Assembly (NCBI GenBank): GCA_021822495.1
Contig: JAKAQO010000001.1
Location: forward strand, 124,001-188,000
DNA from: a bacterium
GTDB taxonomy: Bacteria > Elusimicrobiota > Elusimicrobia > UBA1565 > UBA9628
Length of the DNA: 64,000 nucleotides
Reading direction: 5' to 3'
Both the position numbers and the translations under genes were made by a program. How positions within the stretch are numbered: the first letter of the stretch is position 1; each line of letters opens with the position of its first letter. This document shows positions 17,185-27,158 of this stretch, one piece after another. Under the pieces are notes generated by a model. The model was not told the DNA's origin and did no database searches. It was given only the letters and a program-made list of their open reading frames with translations.

Positions 17185-17526
17185 TCATCTCCGCGGAGGC
17201 CGCCCAATGACGACTGCTCCTTGAACGCGGGAAAAAAACACAATCACGGCCAACACGCACGCAAAGAAACCGATCCCTAAAAGCGGAACTCCAAAGGGAA
17301 GGCCAATCACCGTCAAACTCAAAATAAGGCCGGCCCCCATCATCCCCAAACCAATAAGCCCCAAAAAAAGACTCAAGGCGGCCTTGGACAAAAACCGGCG
17401 TAAAAAAGAAACCTGAACGAGCCTTTCCTCAAAAAAAGCTTCCTCGCTCTGATTTTCCTCGACGATTTCAGCTTCGACAATCCTTGGAGGCGGCTCGTCA
17501 CCCGACGGCTCGGGAAAATAGTTCAT
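17185..17526 (-). CDS. Two-span membrane protein of unknown function
   Basis: A 113-aa protein. An acidic N-terminus (PPPRIVEAEIVEENQSEEAF) is followed by two hydrophobic helices at about 50-73 and 76-98 and a short basic C-terminus. No family is recognised. Its start overlaps the upstream metallopeptidase stop by 4 bp (ATGA), so the two are probably cotranscribed. Confidence 0.7.
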   Translation of the reverse strand: MNYFPEPSGDEPPPRIVEAEIVEENQSEEAFFEERLVQVSFLRRFLSKAALSLFLGLIGLGMMGAGLILSLTVIGLPFGVPLLGIGFFACVLAVIVFFSRVQGAVVIGRPPRR

Positions 17527-17990
17527 GAAATTATCAGCGTATGCCCGTTTTCTTTCAGCCAGCGGCGACGGGTCTTATACTCCGGGCAAAACTCCGCGAC
17601 CTTATTCCAAAATTCTCTCGAATGATTGAGATGGGCCAAATGGGAAAGCTCATGGATGACGACATAATCTCGAATCTCGGGCGGCGCCAAAACCAAACGC
17701 CAGTTAAAGTTGAGATTTCCTTTTTCAGAACAACTTCCCCACCGAGTTTTCTGCTCCCGAATGGCGATTCGCCCGTAGCGCACACCCATTCGGGAAGACC
17801 AATAAGAAACGGAAGAAGAAATAATTTCCCTGGCCTTAGCGCGCGAGACAAAATCCCCGTTTCTTCGCGCGGGAGCCTTTGGCGCAGGGAAAAAAATTTC
17901 GCTGAGGTCTTTTTTCAAAAGGTCGAGGAAATCGCGCGCCTCTTGAATTGAAGGCAAAACATCAGGAATGGAGAAACCCATTATTTCCAA
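17523..17990 (-). CDS. YgjP/SprT-like zinc metallopeptidase
   Basis: A 155-aa protein of the YgjP (DUF45) metallopeptidase family. It shows the typical QKTRWGSCSEKGNLNFNWRL followed by the zinc motif HELSHLAHLNHSREFW (HExxH plus third His). The N-terminal part is shorter than in full-length YgjP (about 230 aa). No signal peptide, so cytoplasmic. A second, shorter member lies next to hsdR (48388-48678). The cellular substrate is unknown. Confidence 0.88.
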   Translation of the reverse strand: MEIMGFSIPDVLPSIQEARDFLDLLKKDLSEIFFPAPKAPARRNGDFVSRAKAREIISSSVSYWSSRMGVRYGRIAIREQKTRWGSCSEKGNLNFNWRLVLAPPEIRDYVVIHELSHLAHLNHSREFWNKVAEFCPEYKTRRRWLKENGHTLIIS

Positions 17991-19420
17991 TCATACTCCA
18001 CGAGGTAGTTAATTTTTGACGAGGAATTTGCCTTGACGGGGATTTCAAAGGCAATGGTTTGGGCGTCTTTTTTTTTCCATTTCTCGCTTGCGGAAACAAT
18101 TTTCCATTTCGACCAGCGGTACAAATGTTCGACGACTTGAACCGTCACAGCGGATTTTTTGCGATTGGAAAGCGTAATCTCAAAACCTTCCCGCGTATTT
18201 TTAGACCCGCGTTCAAAACTCATGCGCGTGCGGCGGCCGAGAACGTCAAAAGCCCTCCCCGCATGAATAACGAGCTTCTCATTTCTGGGAGTGGCGGGCA
18301 AAGAATCAGACCCTATCCATTCCAAGGCCCCATTTTTGTCTTTCTGGTACATCCGAATCTTTCCCGGGGGCAAGGGAAAACCCAGATGGGAATCTTTTGA
18401 ATTTTTGAGTTTAAAAACCACTTTCACTTCTCCCTGGCTTTCCGCCCCATAATCAGGGTTGACCCGGGTGTAGACGCTAAAGTCTCCCCCAAAATCGGAG
18501 GCGTCATAGAGATATTCTTTTTTTACGGGAATGCCCGAGGCTTCTCCCATTGAAATGCGAACGCTCCCTTCGCCTAAATTGACGAGACCCGGCAACGGAT
18601 AAAGATGGTATTCAAACAAATCTTGGCTTTTCTCGATGATCTGTTGAGCAGCCGCCGCCATCGCCCGAAATAATGGATGGGGGTTTCCCACAGCCGCCAA
18701 GGATTGATGGGGGTTTCCGGCGACTAAAAGAACGCGAGCCTTTTTGAAATCTACGCCGGACTGATTGTTTAAATTAGCCCAAATCCGAAGCTCCATTAAA
18801 TTTGAGGATGAATTAATCATCGCGGCATAACTTGCCTTCCACGTCAGATCGCCGGTTAAATAGCTGATCTTAAACGGGTAAGCGCCCGGTTTTTCCGCTT
18901 TTATTTTCCAAGAGATGGACGGCTTAAAACTCGCTTTCGACAGCGAGGGCGCGCTCAAGGCCGAAGACCGAGCGTCCTTGCCGCGCTTTTGAAAAGGCGT
19001 CAGCGGCAAGGGAAGAACCCATGTCCCTTTTGGATTTAAATAGACCTGGTTTTGAACCTTGAGCGCCGTGAGATGCTCCTCCGCTTCCAACAAAACGCCC
19101 TTAATCAACGCGGGAGTTTTCTCTTCCCTCAATTCAACTTCCTTGCCGACAAAATTTTTGAGAATCTGAGATTGGTCCGTCCAGCCGCCGAAAAAATCTT
19201 GTTCCAGGACCGACGCCTTATCTTTCGGATTGGCCGGAGAGATTAAGACGCTGGCGGGTTCAAAGCCCCACGGCACGGGCATCGGCGCGGTTTTGGAGAT
19301 TCCCGCTTTAAGCGGGAAAGTTATTTCTTCTTTAATCAACGCGCGCTGATCCTGGTAAATAGTGATTTCAACCGCCTGAGCGCGAACGCCTAAGAAAATA
19401 AACGGCAAGGCCCAGAGCAT
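17981..19420 (-). CDS. DUF4139 domain secreted protein
   Basis: A 479-aa protein of the DUF4139 (mucoidy-inhibitor-like) family. It starts with a short export signal (LWALPFIFLGVRAQA) and continues with the family feature of an early ITIYQDQRALIKEEI strand, then VLISPANPKD and a long beta-rich C-terminal domain ending YLVEYDW. The signal peptide lacks an obvious basic n-region, so the true start could be further upstream, though no better start codon was found. It overlaps YgjP by 10 bp. Function unknown. Confidence 0.8.
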   Translation of the reverse strand: MLWALPFIFLGVRAQAVEITIYQDQRALIKEEITFPLKAGISKTAPMPVPWGFEPASVLISPANPKDKASVLEQDFFGGWTDQSQILKNFVGKEVELREEKTPALIKGVLLEAEEHLTALKVQNQVYLNPKGTWVLPLPLTPFQKRGKDARSSALSAPSLSKASFKPSISWKIKAEKPGAYPFKISYLTGDLTWKASYAAMINSSSNLMELRIWANLNNQSGVDFKKARVLLVAGNPHQSLAAVGNPHPLFRAMAAAAQQIIEKSQDLFEYHLYPLPGLVNLGEGSVRISMGEASGIPVKKEYLYDASDFGGDFSVYTRVNPDYGAESQGEVKVVFKLKNSKDSHLGFPLPPGKIRMYQKDKNGALEWIGSDSLPATPRNEKLVIHAGRAFDVLGRRTRMSFERGSKNTREGFEITLSNRKKSAVTVQVVEHLYRWSKWKIVSASEKWKKKDAQTIAFEIPVKANSSSKINYLVEYDWK

Positions 19421-19428
19421 GGGAAAAC

Positions 19429-20238
19429 TTAACGCAACGAAATTACGGAAATGGGAGTTGCCTTTATAAACTGCTGCCCAAAGTCCGTGTCGATCTGCAA
19501 ATACCCATTATGGGGGTCTTCGATGTCTTGAATGGTCGCATGAACAATGCCTGCATCGGCTAGAATCCCCGAAACCCCCAGGTCGCCGGGCCCATTGATG
19601 GTGTAGGTCACAATGCGGCTTAAAATAAAGGGGTATTGGGGATATTGAGGCTGCGTGAACTCAAAATGGTCAATATTATAGATGACGTAAATTTTATTAT
19701 TTCCAACCACCATCGCCTGAATTTGAAACTTTTGGCCATTTTTAGAAACTCCAGAATCAAGAGTAATTTCGCCAAAATCATACTTGGAGAAAAGCGCCGC
19801 GCACACGCCGCGAGATAAATAGAAGATATGCGGGGTGGTAAACCCGGGATCGGTCATGAAGGTCAAGGAATTATCCTTAGCCTTGACCGCCGTTTGAGCG
19901 ATTTTCTCAATAGTGGATAAGGGAATCATTCTCACTTGAGAAATATCTAAATTTAGAGATTGGCTGGAGAGCCACTCGGCAATGACAGAAGGCACAGGCT
20001 TAAGAGAACTCCACAACTTGGGGCTGATCAGCGGCTGGTCTTCTTCCCCGGCCGAATTTGTGTTTTGACTCACCCACACTGAATGGGGAACGGAAAGAGG
20101 GGCGCTAATCTCAAGCCGGGAGGGAGACACGCCGGATTCTAAAACAAGCGGGGCAATTTTCTCTAAAATCGCCTGGGAATTGACCACGTTCTGAGCCATC
20201 GCCGGAACTGACAGCAACATCAGTATTAAGTTGATCAT
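19429..20238 (-). CDS. Secreted protein of unknown function
   Basis: A 269-aa protein that I do not recognise. I start it at ATG 20238 because this gives a clean signal peptide (MINLILMLLSVPAMAQN); the frame is open 21 codons upstream. The mature part is beta-rich, with YTINGPGDLGVSGILADAG near the C-terminus, and has no cysteine pair or catalytic motif that stands out. It precedes the DUF4139 gene by 8 bp and is probably in the same operon. Confidence 0.65.
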   Translation of the reverse strand: MINLILMLLSVPAMAQNVVNSQAILEKIAPLVLESGVSPSRLEISAPLSVPHSVWVSQNTNSAGEEDQPLISPKLWSSLKPVPSVIAEWLSSQSLNLDISQVRMIPLSTIEKIAQTAVKAKDNSLTFMTDPGFTTPHIFYLSRGVCAALFSKYDFGEITLDSGVSKNGQKFQIQAMVVGNNKIYVIYNIDHFEFTQPQYPQYPFILSRIVTYTINGPGDLGVSGILADAGIVHATIQDIEDPHNGYLQIDTDFGQQFIKATPISVISLR

Positions 20239-20319
20239 AAACGCATTATTACAAAGCTTAAGTTTATTGTCAAATAAAAAACGAGCGCTGGCCAGGGCCA
20301 AAAGGCCTAGAAGGTCCCA

Positions 20320-21534
20320 TCACCCGACGATTTCAAGCAAGGCAAAATGAAGATACTCAGTCTCCGGCATAGCCAAAAGAATCGGATGATCCTGGGCTTG
20401 GGTTCTTAGGCTCAAAAGTCGAACGGTTTTTTTAGCCATTCCCGCGGCCTTGCGTACAATGGAGACAAAAAGCTCGCGGCTGACATGATGGGAACAGGTA
20501 CTCGTCGCTAAAAGCCCGCCCGCGGGCAAAGCCTTCAAAGCGAGGCTGTTAAGTCTTACGTACAAACGTTCCGCCTTCGGAAGGTCTTTGCGGGACGGGA
20601 CCAAACTGGGAGGATCCAGCAAAATCATATCCGGTTTAAAGCCTAAGCGGTTTTCCGCCGCTAAGGCCAAGGCCTCCTCGGCATCTTTTTTCTCAAACCT
20701 CGCAATGGAAGAAACCCCGTTTAAGCCCGCATTTTGATTGGCCAGACGCGCAGCATCTTCCGAGCTGTCAAAACCCAGAACCGCTTGGGCCCCGAATTTA
20801 GCGGCGTTGATTCCAAAGGTTCCAGTATAAGAATAAAGATCAAGAACGGTTTTACCGGAGAAATGTGGTCTTAGAAAAACCCGGTTCTCCGATTGATCGA
20901 AATAAAAGCCAGTTTTTTGCCCGGAGGCAATCGGAGTCAAAAACTTAAGTCCAAAATCATCAACCTCAAGGAGCGGGGGAATGGTTCCGTAATGAATTTT
21001 TTCCTCACTCTTTAGGCCTTCAAGCGCGCGGCTCTTATGATCATTTTTAAGATAAATGCCGGAAGGCCGGGTTAACTTTAAAAGCGCCTCCGTAATTTGA
21101 GGTAGATGTTTTTCCATTCCCGCTGACAGAATCTGAAGAACCAAGACCGAATCATAGCGATCAATTACGAGTCCCGGAAGCCCGTCTGATTCCCCAAAAC
21201 AAAGCCGGTAAAACGGCGCGCGCCCGGGATAAGTTCTCTCCCGATAACCAAGAGCCGCGGACAAGCGCTGGTGAAAAAAATCAAAACCCGCTGCATCCAA
21301 GCGTTCCTTGGAGAGAATGCGAACGGCAATCAAACTATGAGGATTATAAAACCCCGCTCCCAAAAACTCGCCGGAAGCTGAAAAAACTTCTCCCAAATCC
21401 CCGCTCTCAAACTTTCCACTGACTTCCGCGATTTCATTGGAAAAAACCCAGGAATGTCCGGACAAGATTCGTCTCTCCTCATTTCTTTTAAGACTGATCT
21501 TAAGTTTCGTCTCGCTTGATGATTCTATCGGCAT
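20320..21534 (-). CDS. rlmI: RlmI-like 23S rRNA (cytosine-5) methyltransferase
   Basis: A 404-aa class I methyltransferase of the RlmI/COG1092 family. An N-terminal PUA domain (KISLKRNEERRILSGHSWVF) is followed by a Rossmann fold with TVLDLYSYTGTFGINAA (SAM motif), the catalytic MILLDPPSLVPS, and TSTCSHHVSRELF, the cysteine loop. The start at 21534 (MPIESSSETK) is chosen because the PUA domain begins there; the ORF is open 44 codons upstream into the preceding gene. It overlaps that gene by 10 bp. Confidence 0.88.
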   Translation of the reverse strand: MPIESSSETKLKISLKRNEERRILSGHSWVFSNEIAEVSGKFESGDLGEVFSASGEFLGAGFYNPHSLIAVRILSKERLDAAGFDFFHQRLSAALGYRERTYPGRAPFYRLCFGESDGLPGLVIDRYDSVLVLQILSAGMEKHLPQITEALLKLTRPSGIYLKNDHKSRALEGLKSEEKIHYGTIPPLLEVDDFGLKFLTPIASGQKTGFYFDQSENRVFLRPHFSGKTVLDLYSYTGTFGINAAKFGAQAVLGFDSSEDAARLANQNAGLNGVSSIARFEKKDAEEALALAAENRLGFKPDMILLDPPSLVPSRKDLPKAERLYVRLNSLALKALPAGGLLATSTCSHHVSRELFVSIVRKAAGMAKKTVRLLSLRTQAQDHPILLAMPETEYLHFALLEIVG

Positions 21535-22313
21535 ACTATTTTTTCTCCAATTTTGACTTCGGATTTTTCGGCGAAACTCCCGTTGCAAACGGCTAATTCT
21601 AAAAGCCCAAAAGAGCTGGTTAAGGCCAGGGGACGATTTTCCTGAACCTCCGAGTAACAATTCCAAAGCGGACCCAGACTTTTTCCTCTAAAAAAAATTT
21701 CGGGACGGCGCTTAAAATTGCGTTTTTCTAAATCCCCTTGAGTGATATTACTGACGCAGTTTCCAAACCGGTCCACAAAGATAATCTCGCCCTCCACGCG
21801 GTCCCGCCTCCAAAAAGGACTGGGCCATGGGACATGAGCTCGCTTCTCAGTCCTTGGCCCGAGAAGCTTTGGGGAACTTCCATTAAATAACTTCGCCGCG
21901 ACGGGAGCAAAAATATCCCGGCCATGAAAGGTCGAAGAAACCTCCCTTCTCATCCAGGCGCGATTAGATACAATCCGGCATTCAACTAGGGGCTCTTGAA
22001 TCCAACTTAAGAGGCCGTTGTCGGGAGCCAAAAACTGATGATTTTTAGTTTTGGCCCACAGGATATTTCTTTTTGATCCAACGCCCGGGTCGACAACGCA
22101 GACAAAAAGAGAATTTTTTGGAAAATACGCGGCCGAGAAACGCAAGAAAAAAGCCGCTTGCCACACGTTTTGAGGCGGGATTTCATGCGACAAGTCAATC
22201 AAGCGCGCCTTGGGGGCTTGAGAAAAAATGACCGCTTTCATAATGCCGACATAAGGGTCAGAGGTTCCAAAATCAGTCAATAGAACAATCGGCCCAGGAG
22301 AAGTCGCGACCAT
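21525..22313 (-). CDS. SAM hydroxide adenosyltransferase (DUF62 family)
   Basis: A member of the fluorinase/SAM-hydrolase family, which attacks S-adenosylmethionine with water to give adenosine and methionine. Family motifs are VLLTDFGTSDPYVGIMKAVI at the N-terminus, IDLSHEIPPQNVWQAAF, VCVVDPGVGSKR and FLAPDNGLLSWI. About 262 aa, usual length. ATG 22313 overlaps the purB stop by one base (TGATG); an alternative GTG is three bases upstream. Its physiological role in bacteria is unsettled. Confidence 0.9.
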   Translation of the reverse strand: MVATSPGPIVLLTDFGTSDPYVGIMKAVIFSQAPKARLIDLSHEIPPQNVWQAAFFLRFSAAYFPKNSLFVCVVDPGVGSKRNILWAKTKNHQFLAPDNGLLSWIQEPLVECRIVSNRAWMRREVSSTFHGRDIFAPVAAKLFNGSSPKLLGPRTEKRAHVPWPSPFWRRDRVEGEIIFVDRFGNCVSNITQGDLEKRNFKRRPEIFFRGKSLGPLWNCYSEVQENRPLALTSSFGLLELAVCNGSFAEKSEVKIGEKIVCR

Positions 22314-23623
22314 CACTCAATTCCCGCGCGCGCTAAAAGACTCTCAACCGAACCTTGATAGCTGGAAAGATCAAAACAGCGGTCCAAATCTTTTTTAGAA
22401 AGCCTCTTATTCACGGCAGGGTCCGAGGCGAGAACCGAGCGAAACGGCTCTTTCGTTTGCCAACACTTCATCGCGTTTTTCTGGACCACCTCGTAGGCCC
22501 TGAGGCGTTCCATCCCGGAATCAATCAAGGCTAAAAGGACGCGCTGGGAAAACATGAGGCCGTAAGAGCGGTCCATATTTTCTTTCATTCTCTCGGAATA
22601 GACCAAAAGCCCGGCCAAAACGCCTTTAAAGCGCGTAAGCATAAAATCAAGGAGAAGACAGGCATCCGGCAAAATCACGCGCTCAACGGAAGAATGGCTG
22701 ATGTCTCTCTCGTGCCACAAGGCGATGTCTTCCACCGCCGCCTGTCCATAGGAGCGAATCAGCCTGGACAAACCAACCAGGTTCTCGCAGAGGACCGGGT
22801 TCCTTTTATGAGGCATGGCGGACGAACCCTTTTGTCCGGCGGCAAACGGCTCTTCAAGCTCCAAAACCTCGGTCTTTTGCAAATGGCGAATTTCGGTCGC
22901 CCAACGCTCGATTCCGGCCGCAATCAAGACTAAGGCCTGGATAAATTCCGCATGGCGATCCCGGGGAATGACTTGCGTTGAAACCGGTTCCGGGCTCAGC
23001 CCCAATCGGAAGCACGCCTCTTTTTCTAGGGTTTCAGTAATTTGAGAGAAATTTCCCACCGCGCCGGAAAGCTTGCCATAAGAAATGCCTTCCCTAACGC
23101 GCAAAAGCCTTTCTTTCCCGCGCAAGGCCTCCGCGTGCCAAGAGGCGAATTTAAGTCCCAAGGTCATGGGTTCCGCGTGCACCCCATGGGTACGGCCCGC
23201 CATCCAGACTCCGGCATATTTTTTCGCCGAATTTTTAAGTTCCGCCAAAACGGAATCCATGTCTTTTAAAAGCAAATCCGCCGATTCTCTCATTTGAAGG
23301 GCCAAGGCCGTGTCTAAAACATCGGAAGAGGTGAGCCCGTAATGAAGATAGCGCAAAAGATTCGGGGCCTTGCCGTTAAGTTCGGAAGCGATCGCGGAAA
23401 TAAGAGCTACGACGTCGTGATTGGTTTTGGCTTCGATTTCTTTTGTTTTCTGAAGAAGTCTGGCGCTTTTAAGAGAGGATAAGACTGCGATTTCGGACTT
23501 ATCAAGGCCTTTTTCCCTGGCTAAGGCGAGGACAAATTCTTTCTCGACCTCAATCATGGCCTTAATCCTGTTTTCCTCGCTCCAAATAAGGCTCATCTCG
23601 GGACGGCTATAGCGTTCAATCAT
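22313..23623 (-). CDS. purB: Adenylosuccinate lyase
   Basis: Fumarase/aspartase-superfamily enzyme that releases fumarate from SAICAR and adenylosuccinate in purine synthesis. The superfamily signature GSSAMPHKRNPVLCENL is clear, as are TSSDVLDTALALQ and GRTHGVHAEPMTLGLK. At 436 aa it matches the usual length. It starts MIERYSRPEMSLIWSEENR, typical of the bacterial enzyme, and leads a reverse-strand run purB, SAM adenosyltransferase, rlmI. Confidence 0.96.
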   Translation of the reverse strand: MIERYSRPEMSLIWSEENRIKAMIEVEKEFVLALAREKGLDKSEIAVLSSLKSARLLQKTKEIEAKTNHDVVALISAIASELNGKAPNLLRYLHYGLTSSDVLDTALALQMRESADLLLKDMDSVLAELKNSAKKYAGVWMAGRTHGVHAEPMTLGLKFASWHAEALRGKERLLRVREGISYGKLSGAVGNFSQITETLEKEACFRLGLSPEPVSTQVIPRDRHAEFIQALVLIAAGIERWATEIRHLQKTEVLELEEPFAAGQKGSSAMPHKRNPVLCENLVGLSRLIRSYGQAAVEDIALWHERDISHSSVERVILPDACLLLDFMLTRFKGVLAGLLVYSERMKENMDRSYGLMFSQRVLLALIDSGMERLRAYEVVQKNAMKCWQTKEPFRSVLASDPAVNKRLSKKDLDRCFDLSSYQGSVESLLARAGIE

Positions 23624-23640
23624 AATTTCTCCCTGTCTGA

Positions 23641-25917
23641 TTAAAATTTGAGTCTTCTCAAGGACCTGAAGCGAATCCGCTCTTCCCGGCGACCGCGCTT
23701 AACATCTCCTGAAATCTCCCCGGCCTTGATCTTGCTCAACCTGGGTTCGACGTCTGGATGGTTGAGATCCCCGGTCACGCGAAAACCAATAGCCGGACGT
23801 CCCAATTCATCCACCCACCATTCCGGCAACGGCGCCCCGTAGTGAGTGAGACGAGTCAAAACGCTCATGTCGATTTTTTCCTTGGCAAAATCCGCTTTTC
23901 CTTCCGCGTAAGCGACCAGCTCCGGGCCGTTCACGTAAGAAAACCGGGTCGTGATGACTCCGTTTCTAATTCCGTATTCCCCTTGGATTTCATTAAAGTC
24001 GAGAGTCTTAGGATAGGCTTGCGCCGCGCTCAGGACCGAGAAACTATTCATCTTGTGCATATAAACGTAGGGCAAAAAAATAATTTTAAGCAATTTGTGG
24101 GATTTCTGGAGGGTTTCGATGTCCTTGACCTCCCCTTTTCCCAGAGTAATTGCCGCCTCCCCGCTCAAATGATTGAGGCGCGGAGTGACTCCCTTAAGCT
24201 TCCAAAGCAAATTGACGTTTTTAACGAAGAAATCATCTTGAACAATTTCCCCAATATGAATGCCTCCCATGGTATTGGGAAACTGTCGCGGAATATAACT
24301 CTTGAATTTTCTGACCCAGCGCTTTTGCCAAGGTTCGTTCAATTGAGAATCTTTCCGAGGATGAGCGCGCGCCGCTTTGGAATCTAGATTTTGCATTTGT
24401 CTCAGGAAATCTTCCACTTCCTCGTAATTAATTCTATTAATTGAACCCGCAATCGCGACTATCCGCGGCTTTGGCAATGGGAAAATATGCCCCTTCGCCC
24501 TAAAAATAGAACCATGCCATTTAAAATAGAGAGAGCGGATGAACAAATCGCGCTTCTTGTTCAGAAAAAAATCGCCGCTAAGCCTTGAAAACGTGTTCGA
24601 CGCGGTTCGCACCTCGGCTCCCTTCGCGTTAAAAGACATTTTGGCAAAATCGTTTTCGGAAGAAAAATCAAGATGGCCGGCCTTTTCCCTGGCTCCAAAA
24701 ATACGAGCGCTGAACTGCTCCGCGGAAAAAGTCGAGTTTTCGATCTTCATCTTCGCCAAATCTCCGGCTATTCGCGCAGACGCATTAGCCGTCCCATGTA
24801 ATTGATAGACCTTGACCGGCGGGAAAATAGACGCCGCAGCGTCTAGCGGAAAGCCGTTGACTTTGACCGCCAAAATCGCCCGGGGCGGAAAACCCGGGGA
24901 AAGAAAAACATTTCCCTCCGCCTCCGCGTTCAAGGCTCCGGAAACAATCGCGAAATGGCGGACATGAATGACCGAGCTTGAAAAGTCGGCGTCAAAATCG
25001 CAAACGCTCGAGGCAAGGCGAACATTCCATTGACGACCAAAAATATTTTTCCAGTCGCTCGGCCTTAAAACCGGGAGTTGGATCGAAGCGTCAAGATTTG
25101 GTTCTTTAAATCCAACTAACCGAAAAGACCCGGAAACGGAGTAGCTGGAACACTGAAGGGTAAACTTTTCGGCTCTTAAGAAGGCCCGATCCATATTAAA
25201 TGAATCAAAATCGGCGACCCCCTGAAAACTTAAGGAAGCCTTAAGAGAGCGCCCACGGATAAAGCCATCCACGTCTCCGCTTAAATGGAGAAACGTCGGA
25301 TGAGAGAAGTCAAGAGGCTTGACGTCTCCTTCCACCACGTGAACGTTGAGAGTCGTAGTCGACTGGGCATCTTCGATTTGAATATGACCATCTTCAATGG
25401 ATAGGCCCGAGGGAGAGACAACCACGGAAAGGGGAATTTTTCCAAAAATATTGATTTCTTGTTTGCGCGATTGGGCGGAGGAAAGAATAGAGACGATATT
25501 CCAGGGACCGGAGGCGCCTCGCCGAAGATTTAAGCGAAGACCCCTTAAATGAATCGCTCCGACTCCCACCTGTTTTTTCAACAAGTGCGTTAAATCAATA
25601 TCTAAAACGGCGCTCTGGGCTTTTAATAGGATTCCAGGGTCTTGCGCCGTCCCCCCAATTGAAATATCCCCTATTTTAAGCCCGTTAAAAGTCGCCCAAA
25701 TGGAACCGATGGAGACCGGGCGATTAAGTTTTTCTTGAAGCGCTTCCGTTAAAATCTCGCGAGTCCGAACTCCGTTCATTAAATGCGGTAAATAAAAGAA
25801 AAAACCCAGCAAAACGGAGACAAAAATTAATATTCCTAAAGCGAAACCTTCCAACAAGAGTTTGACGACTCTTAAGGCAAAATGAGATTTTTTTCTACTA
25901 TTTGGATGCGCAGACAT
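23641..25917 (-). CDS. AsmA-family envelope protein
   Basis: A 758-aa protein with one N-terminal membrane anchor (LLLEGFALGILIFVSVLLGF) and a large beta-rich periplasmic region. The AsmA pattern is seen at both ends: LQEKLNRPVSIGSI after the anchor and the C-terminal FRVTGDLNHPDVEPRLSKI. AsmA-like proteins are thought to move phospholipids between inner and outer membranes. I choose ATG 25917, preceded by GAGGAA; ATG 25938 in frame is possible. It fits a diderm envelope. Confidence 0.82.
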   Translation of the reverse strand: MSAHPNSRKKSHFALRVVKLLLEGFALGILIFVSVLLGFFFYLPHLMNGVRTREILTEALQEKLNRPVSIGSIWATFNGLKIGDISIGGTAQDPGILLKAQSAVLDIDLTHLLKKQVGVGAIHLRGLRLNLRRGASGPWNIVSILSSAQSRKQEINIFGKIPLSVVVSPSGLSIEDGHIQIEDAQSTTTLNVHVVEGDVKPLDFSHPTFLHLSGDVDGFIRGRSLKASLSFQGVADFDSFNMDRAFLRAEKFTLQCSSYSVSGSFRLVGFKEPNLDASIQLPVLRPSDWKNIFGRQWNVRLASSVCDFDADFSSSVIHVRHFAIVSGALNAEAEGNVFLSPGFPPRAILAVKVNGFPLDAAASIFPPVKVYQLHGTANASARIAGDLAKMKIENSTFSAEQFSARIFGAREKAGHLDFSSENDFAKMSFNAKGAEVRTASNTFSRLSGDFFLNKKRDLFIRSLYFKWHGSIFRAKGHIFPLPKPRIVAIAGSINRINYEEVEDFLRQMQNLDSKAARAHPRKDSQLNEPWQKRWVRKFKSYIPRQFPNTMGGIHIGEIVQDDFFVKNVNLLWKLKGVTPRLNHLSGEAAITLGKGEVKDIETLQKSHKLLKIIFLPYVYMHKMNSFSVLSAAQAYPKTLDFNEIQGEYGIRNGVITTRFSYVNGPELVAYAEGKADFAKEKIDMSVLTRLTHYGAPLPEWWVDELGRPAIGFRVTGDLNHPDVEPRLSKIKAGEISGDVKRGRREERIRFRSLRRLKF

Positions 25918-25986
25918 GGGACAATTTTCCTCATTCATTGTAACAGTTTTGCCCGAAGCAGTTCCGAACTCTCAAGAAGCATTTGT

Positions 25987-25992
25987 TATACT
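25987..25992 (+). promoter_or_regulatory. Extended -10 box for the PLD-family gene
   Basis: TGTTATACT forms an extended -10 only 5 nt before the GTG start at 25998, with no Shine-Dalgarno between them, so the transcript is probably leaderless. No clear -35 is present. Confidence 0.45.
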
Positions 25993-25997
25993 GACAG

Positions 25998-27158
25998 GTG
26001 TCGCTTAAAGAAATCAGAGAACGCTGGAAAAAAGGCAAAAGCCTTTATCGCCACCTTGACCGTTATTACGAAGGCAATTACCTCACTCTTCTCACCCGCG
26101 GAAAAGACGTCTATGATGAAATGTGGCGCTCCATTGAAGAAGCCAGGGAGTCCATCCATTTAGAGACTTATCGCCTGCGCGCCGATAAAACCGGGCGGGA
26201 ATTCGCCCAAAGGCTTCAAGCTCAAGCGCGAGCGGGCCTTCAAGTCCGGGTGATTTACGACGCGATCGGGTCTTTCGATCTTGACCCAGTCTTTGTCAAT
26301 CGCCTGAGAAACGCGGGAGTTCAGGTCTTGGAATATCATCCCCTCGCTCCCTGGCGGCCCCGCTGGGGCATCAACCGGCGGGATCACAGAAAAATCCTGG
26401 CTATTGACGGAAAAATCGCCTTCACCGGAGGCGTCAATATTTCCGACGATCACGCGCCTGTCGAGGAAGGCGGCAGCGATTGGCATGATGTTCACGTGAA
26501 AGTCGAAGGCCCCGCCGCCGCCGAAATCGACCGTTTATTTAGAATCGTTTGGAGTAAGGAAACCAAACGTCCTCTTTCCTTTCCTCAAACTTTCGATATT
26601 AAGCCGGGCGCTTCCAAAGTATGGGTCGCGGCCAATCAAGAATTTCTCCACCGAATGCGCATTCGTTCGGCTTACTTGAGATCAATTCGCGCGGCCAAGC
26701 ATGAGGTAATCATCGCCAACGCCTATTTCGTACCAGATTTTCGCATCACCCACGCCTTGGCTGCGGCAACGCATCGGAAAGTCGCGGTTAAAATCATCGT
26801 TCAAGGCGCCTCGGACCTTCCCTGGGTTCAAAAGGCTGGGCGCTATCATTTCGACTATCTTTTAAGACATGGCGTCCAAATTTATGAATGGCCGGGGCCC
26901 ATTCTCCACGCAAAAGTCGCGGTCGCCGATAGAACCTGGAGCTCCATCGGCTCCTACAACCTCGATCACCGAAGCTTGCTGTCCAATCTGGAATTAAACC
27001 TCAATATCCTAGATGAGGAATTTTCCGGAAAATTGGCCGCAGCGCTGGAAAGCGATATCGCCCGCTCCCGTGAAATAACTCTTAATTTTTGGCGAAAGAG
27101 ACCTCTCTCTGATAAAATAGTTGAAAGATTTTGGTATTCGTTTCGTTCCTTTTTTTAA
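25998..27158 (+). CDS. Cardiolipin synthase-like phospholipase D family protein
   Basis: A 386-aa protein with two HKD motifs: HRKILAIDGKIAFTGG at about residue 129 and HAKVAVADRTWSSIGSYN at about 303. Two such motifs and the SYNLDHRSLLSNLELN segment are typical of bacterial cardiolipin synthases (ClsB-like, without membrane helices), which condense phosphatidylglycerol or transfer phosphatidyl groups at the inner membrane. The start is GTG, just after a strong -10. The stop overlaps the sixA start (TAATG). Confidence 0.9.
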   Translation: MSLKEIRERWKKGKSLYRHLDRYYEGNYLTLLTRGKDVYDEMWRSIEEARESIHLETYRLRADKTGREFAQRLQAQARAGLQVRVIYDAIGSFDLDPVFVNRLRNAGVQVLEYHPLAPWRPRWGINRRDHRKILAIDGKIAFTGGVNISDDHAPVEEGGSDWHDVHVKVEGPAAAEIDRLFRIVWSKETKRPLSFPQTFDIKPGASKVWVAANQEFLHRMRIRSAYLRSIRAAKHEVIIANAYFVPDFRITHALAAATHRKVAVKIIVQGASDLPWVQKAGRYHFDYLLRHGVQIYEWPGPILHAKVAVADRTWSSIGSYNLDHRSLLSNLELNLNILDEEFSGKLAAALESDIARSREITLNFWRKRPLSDKIVERFWYSFRSFF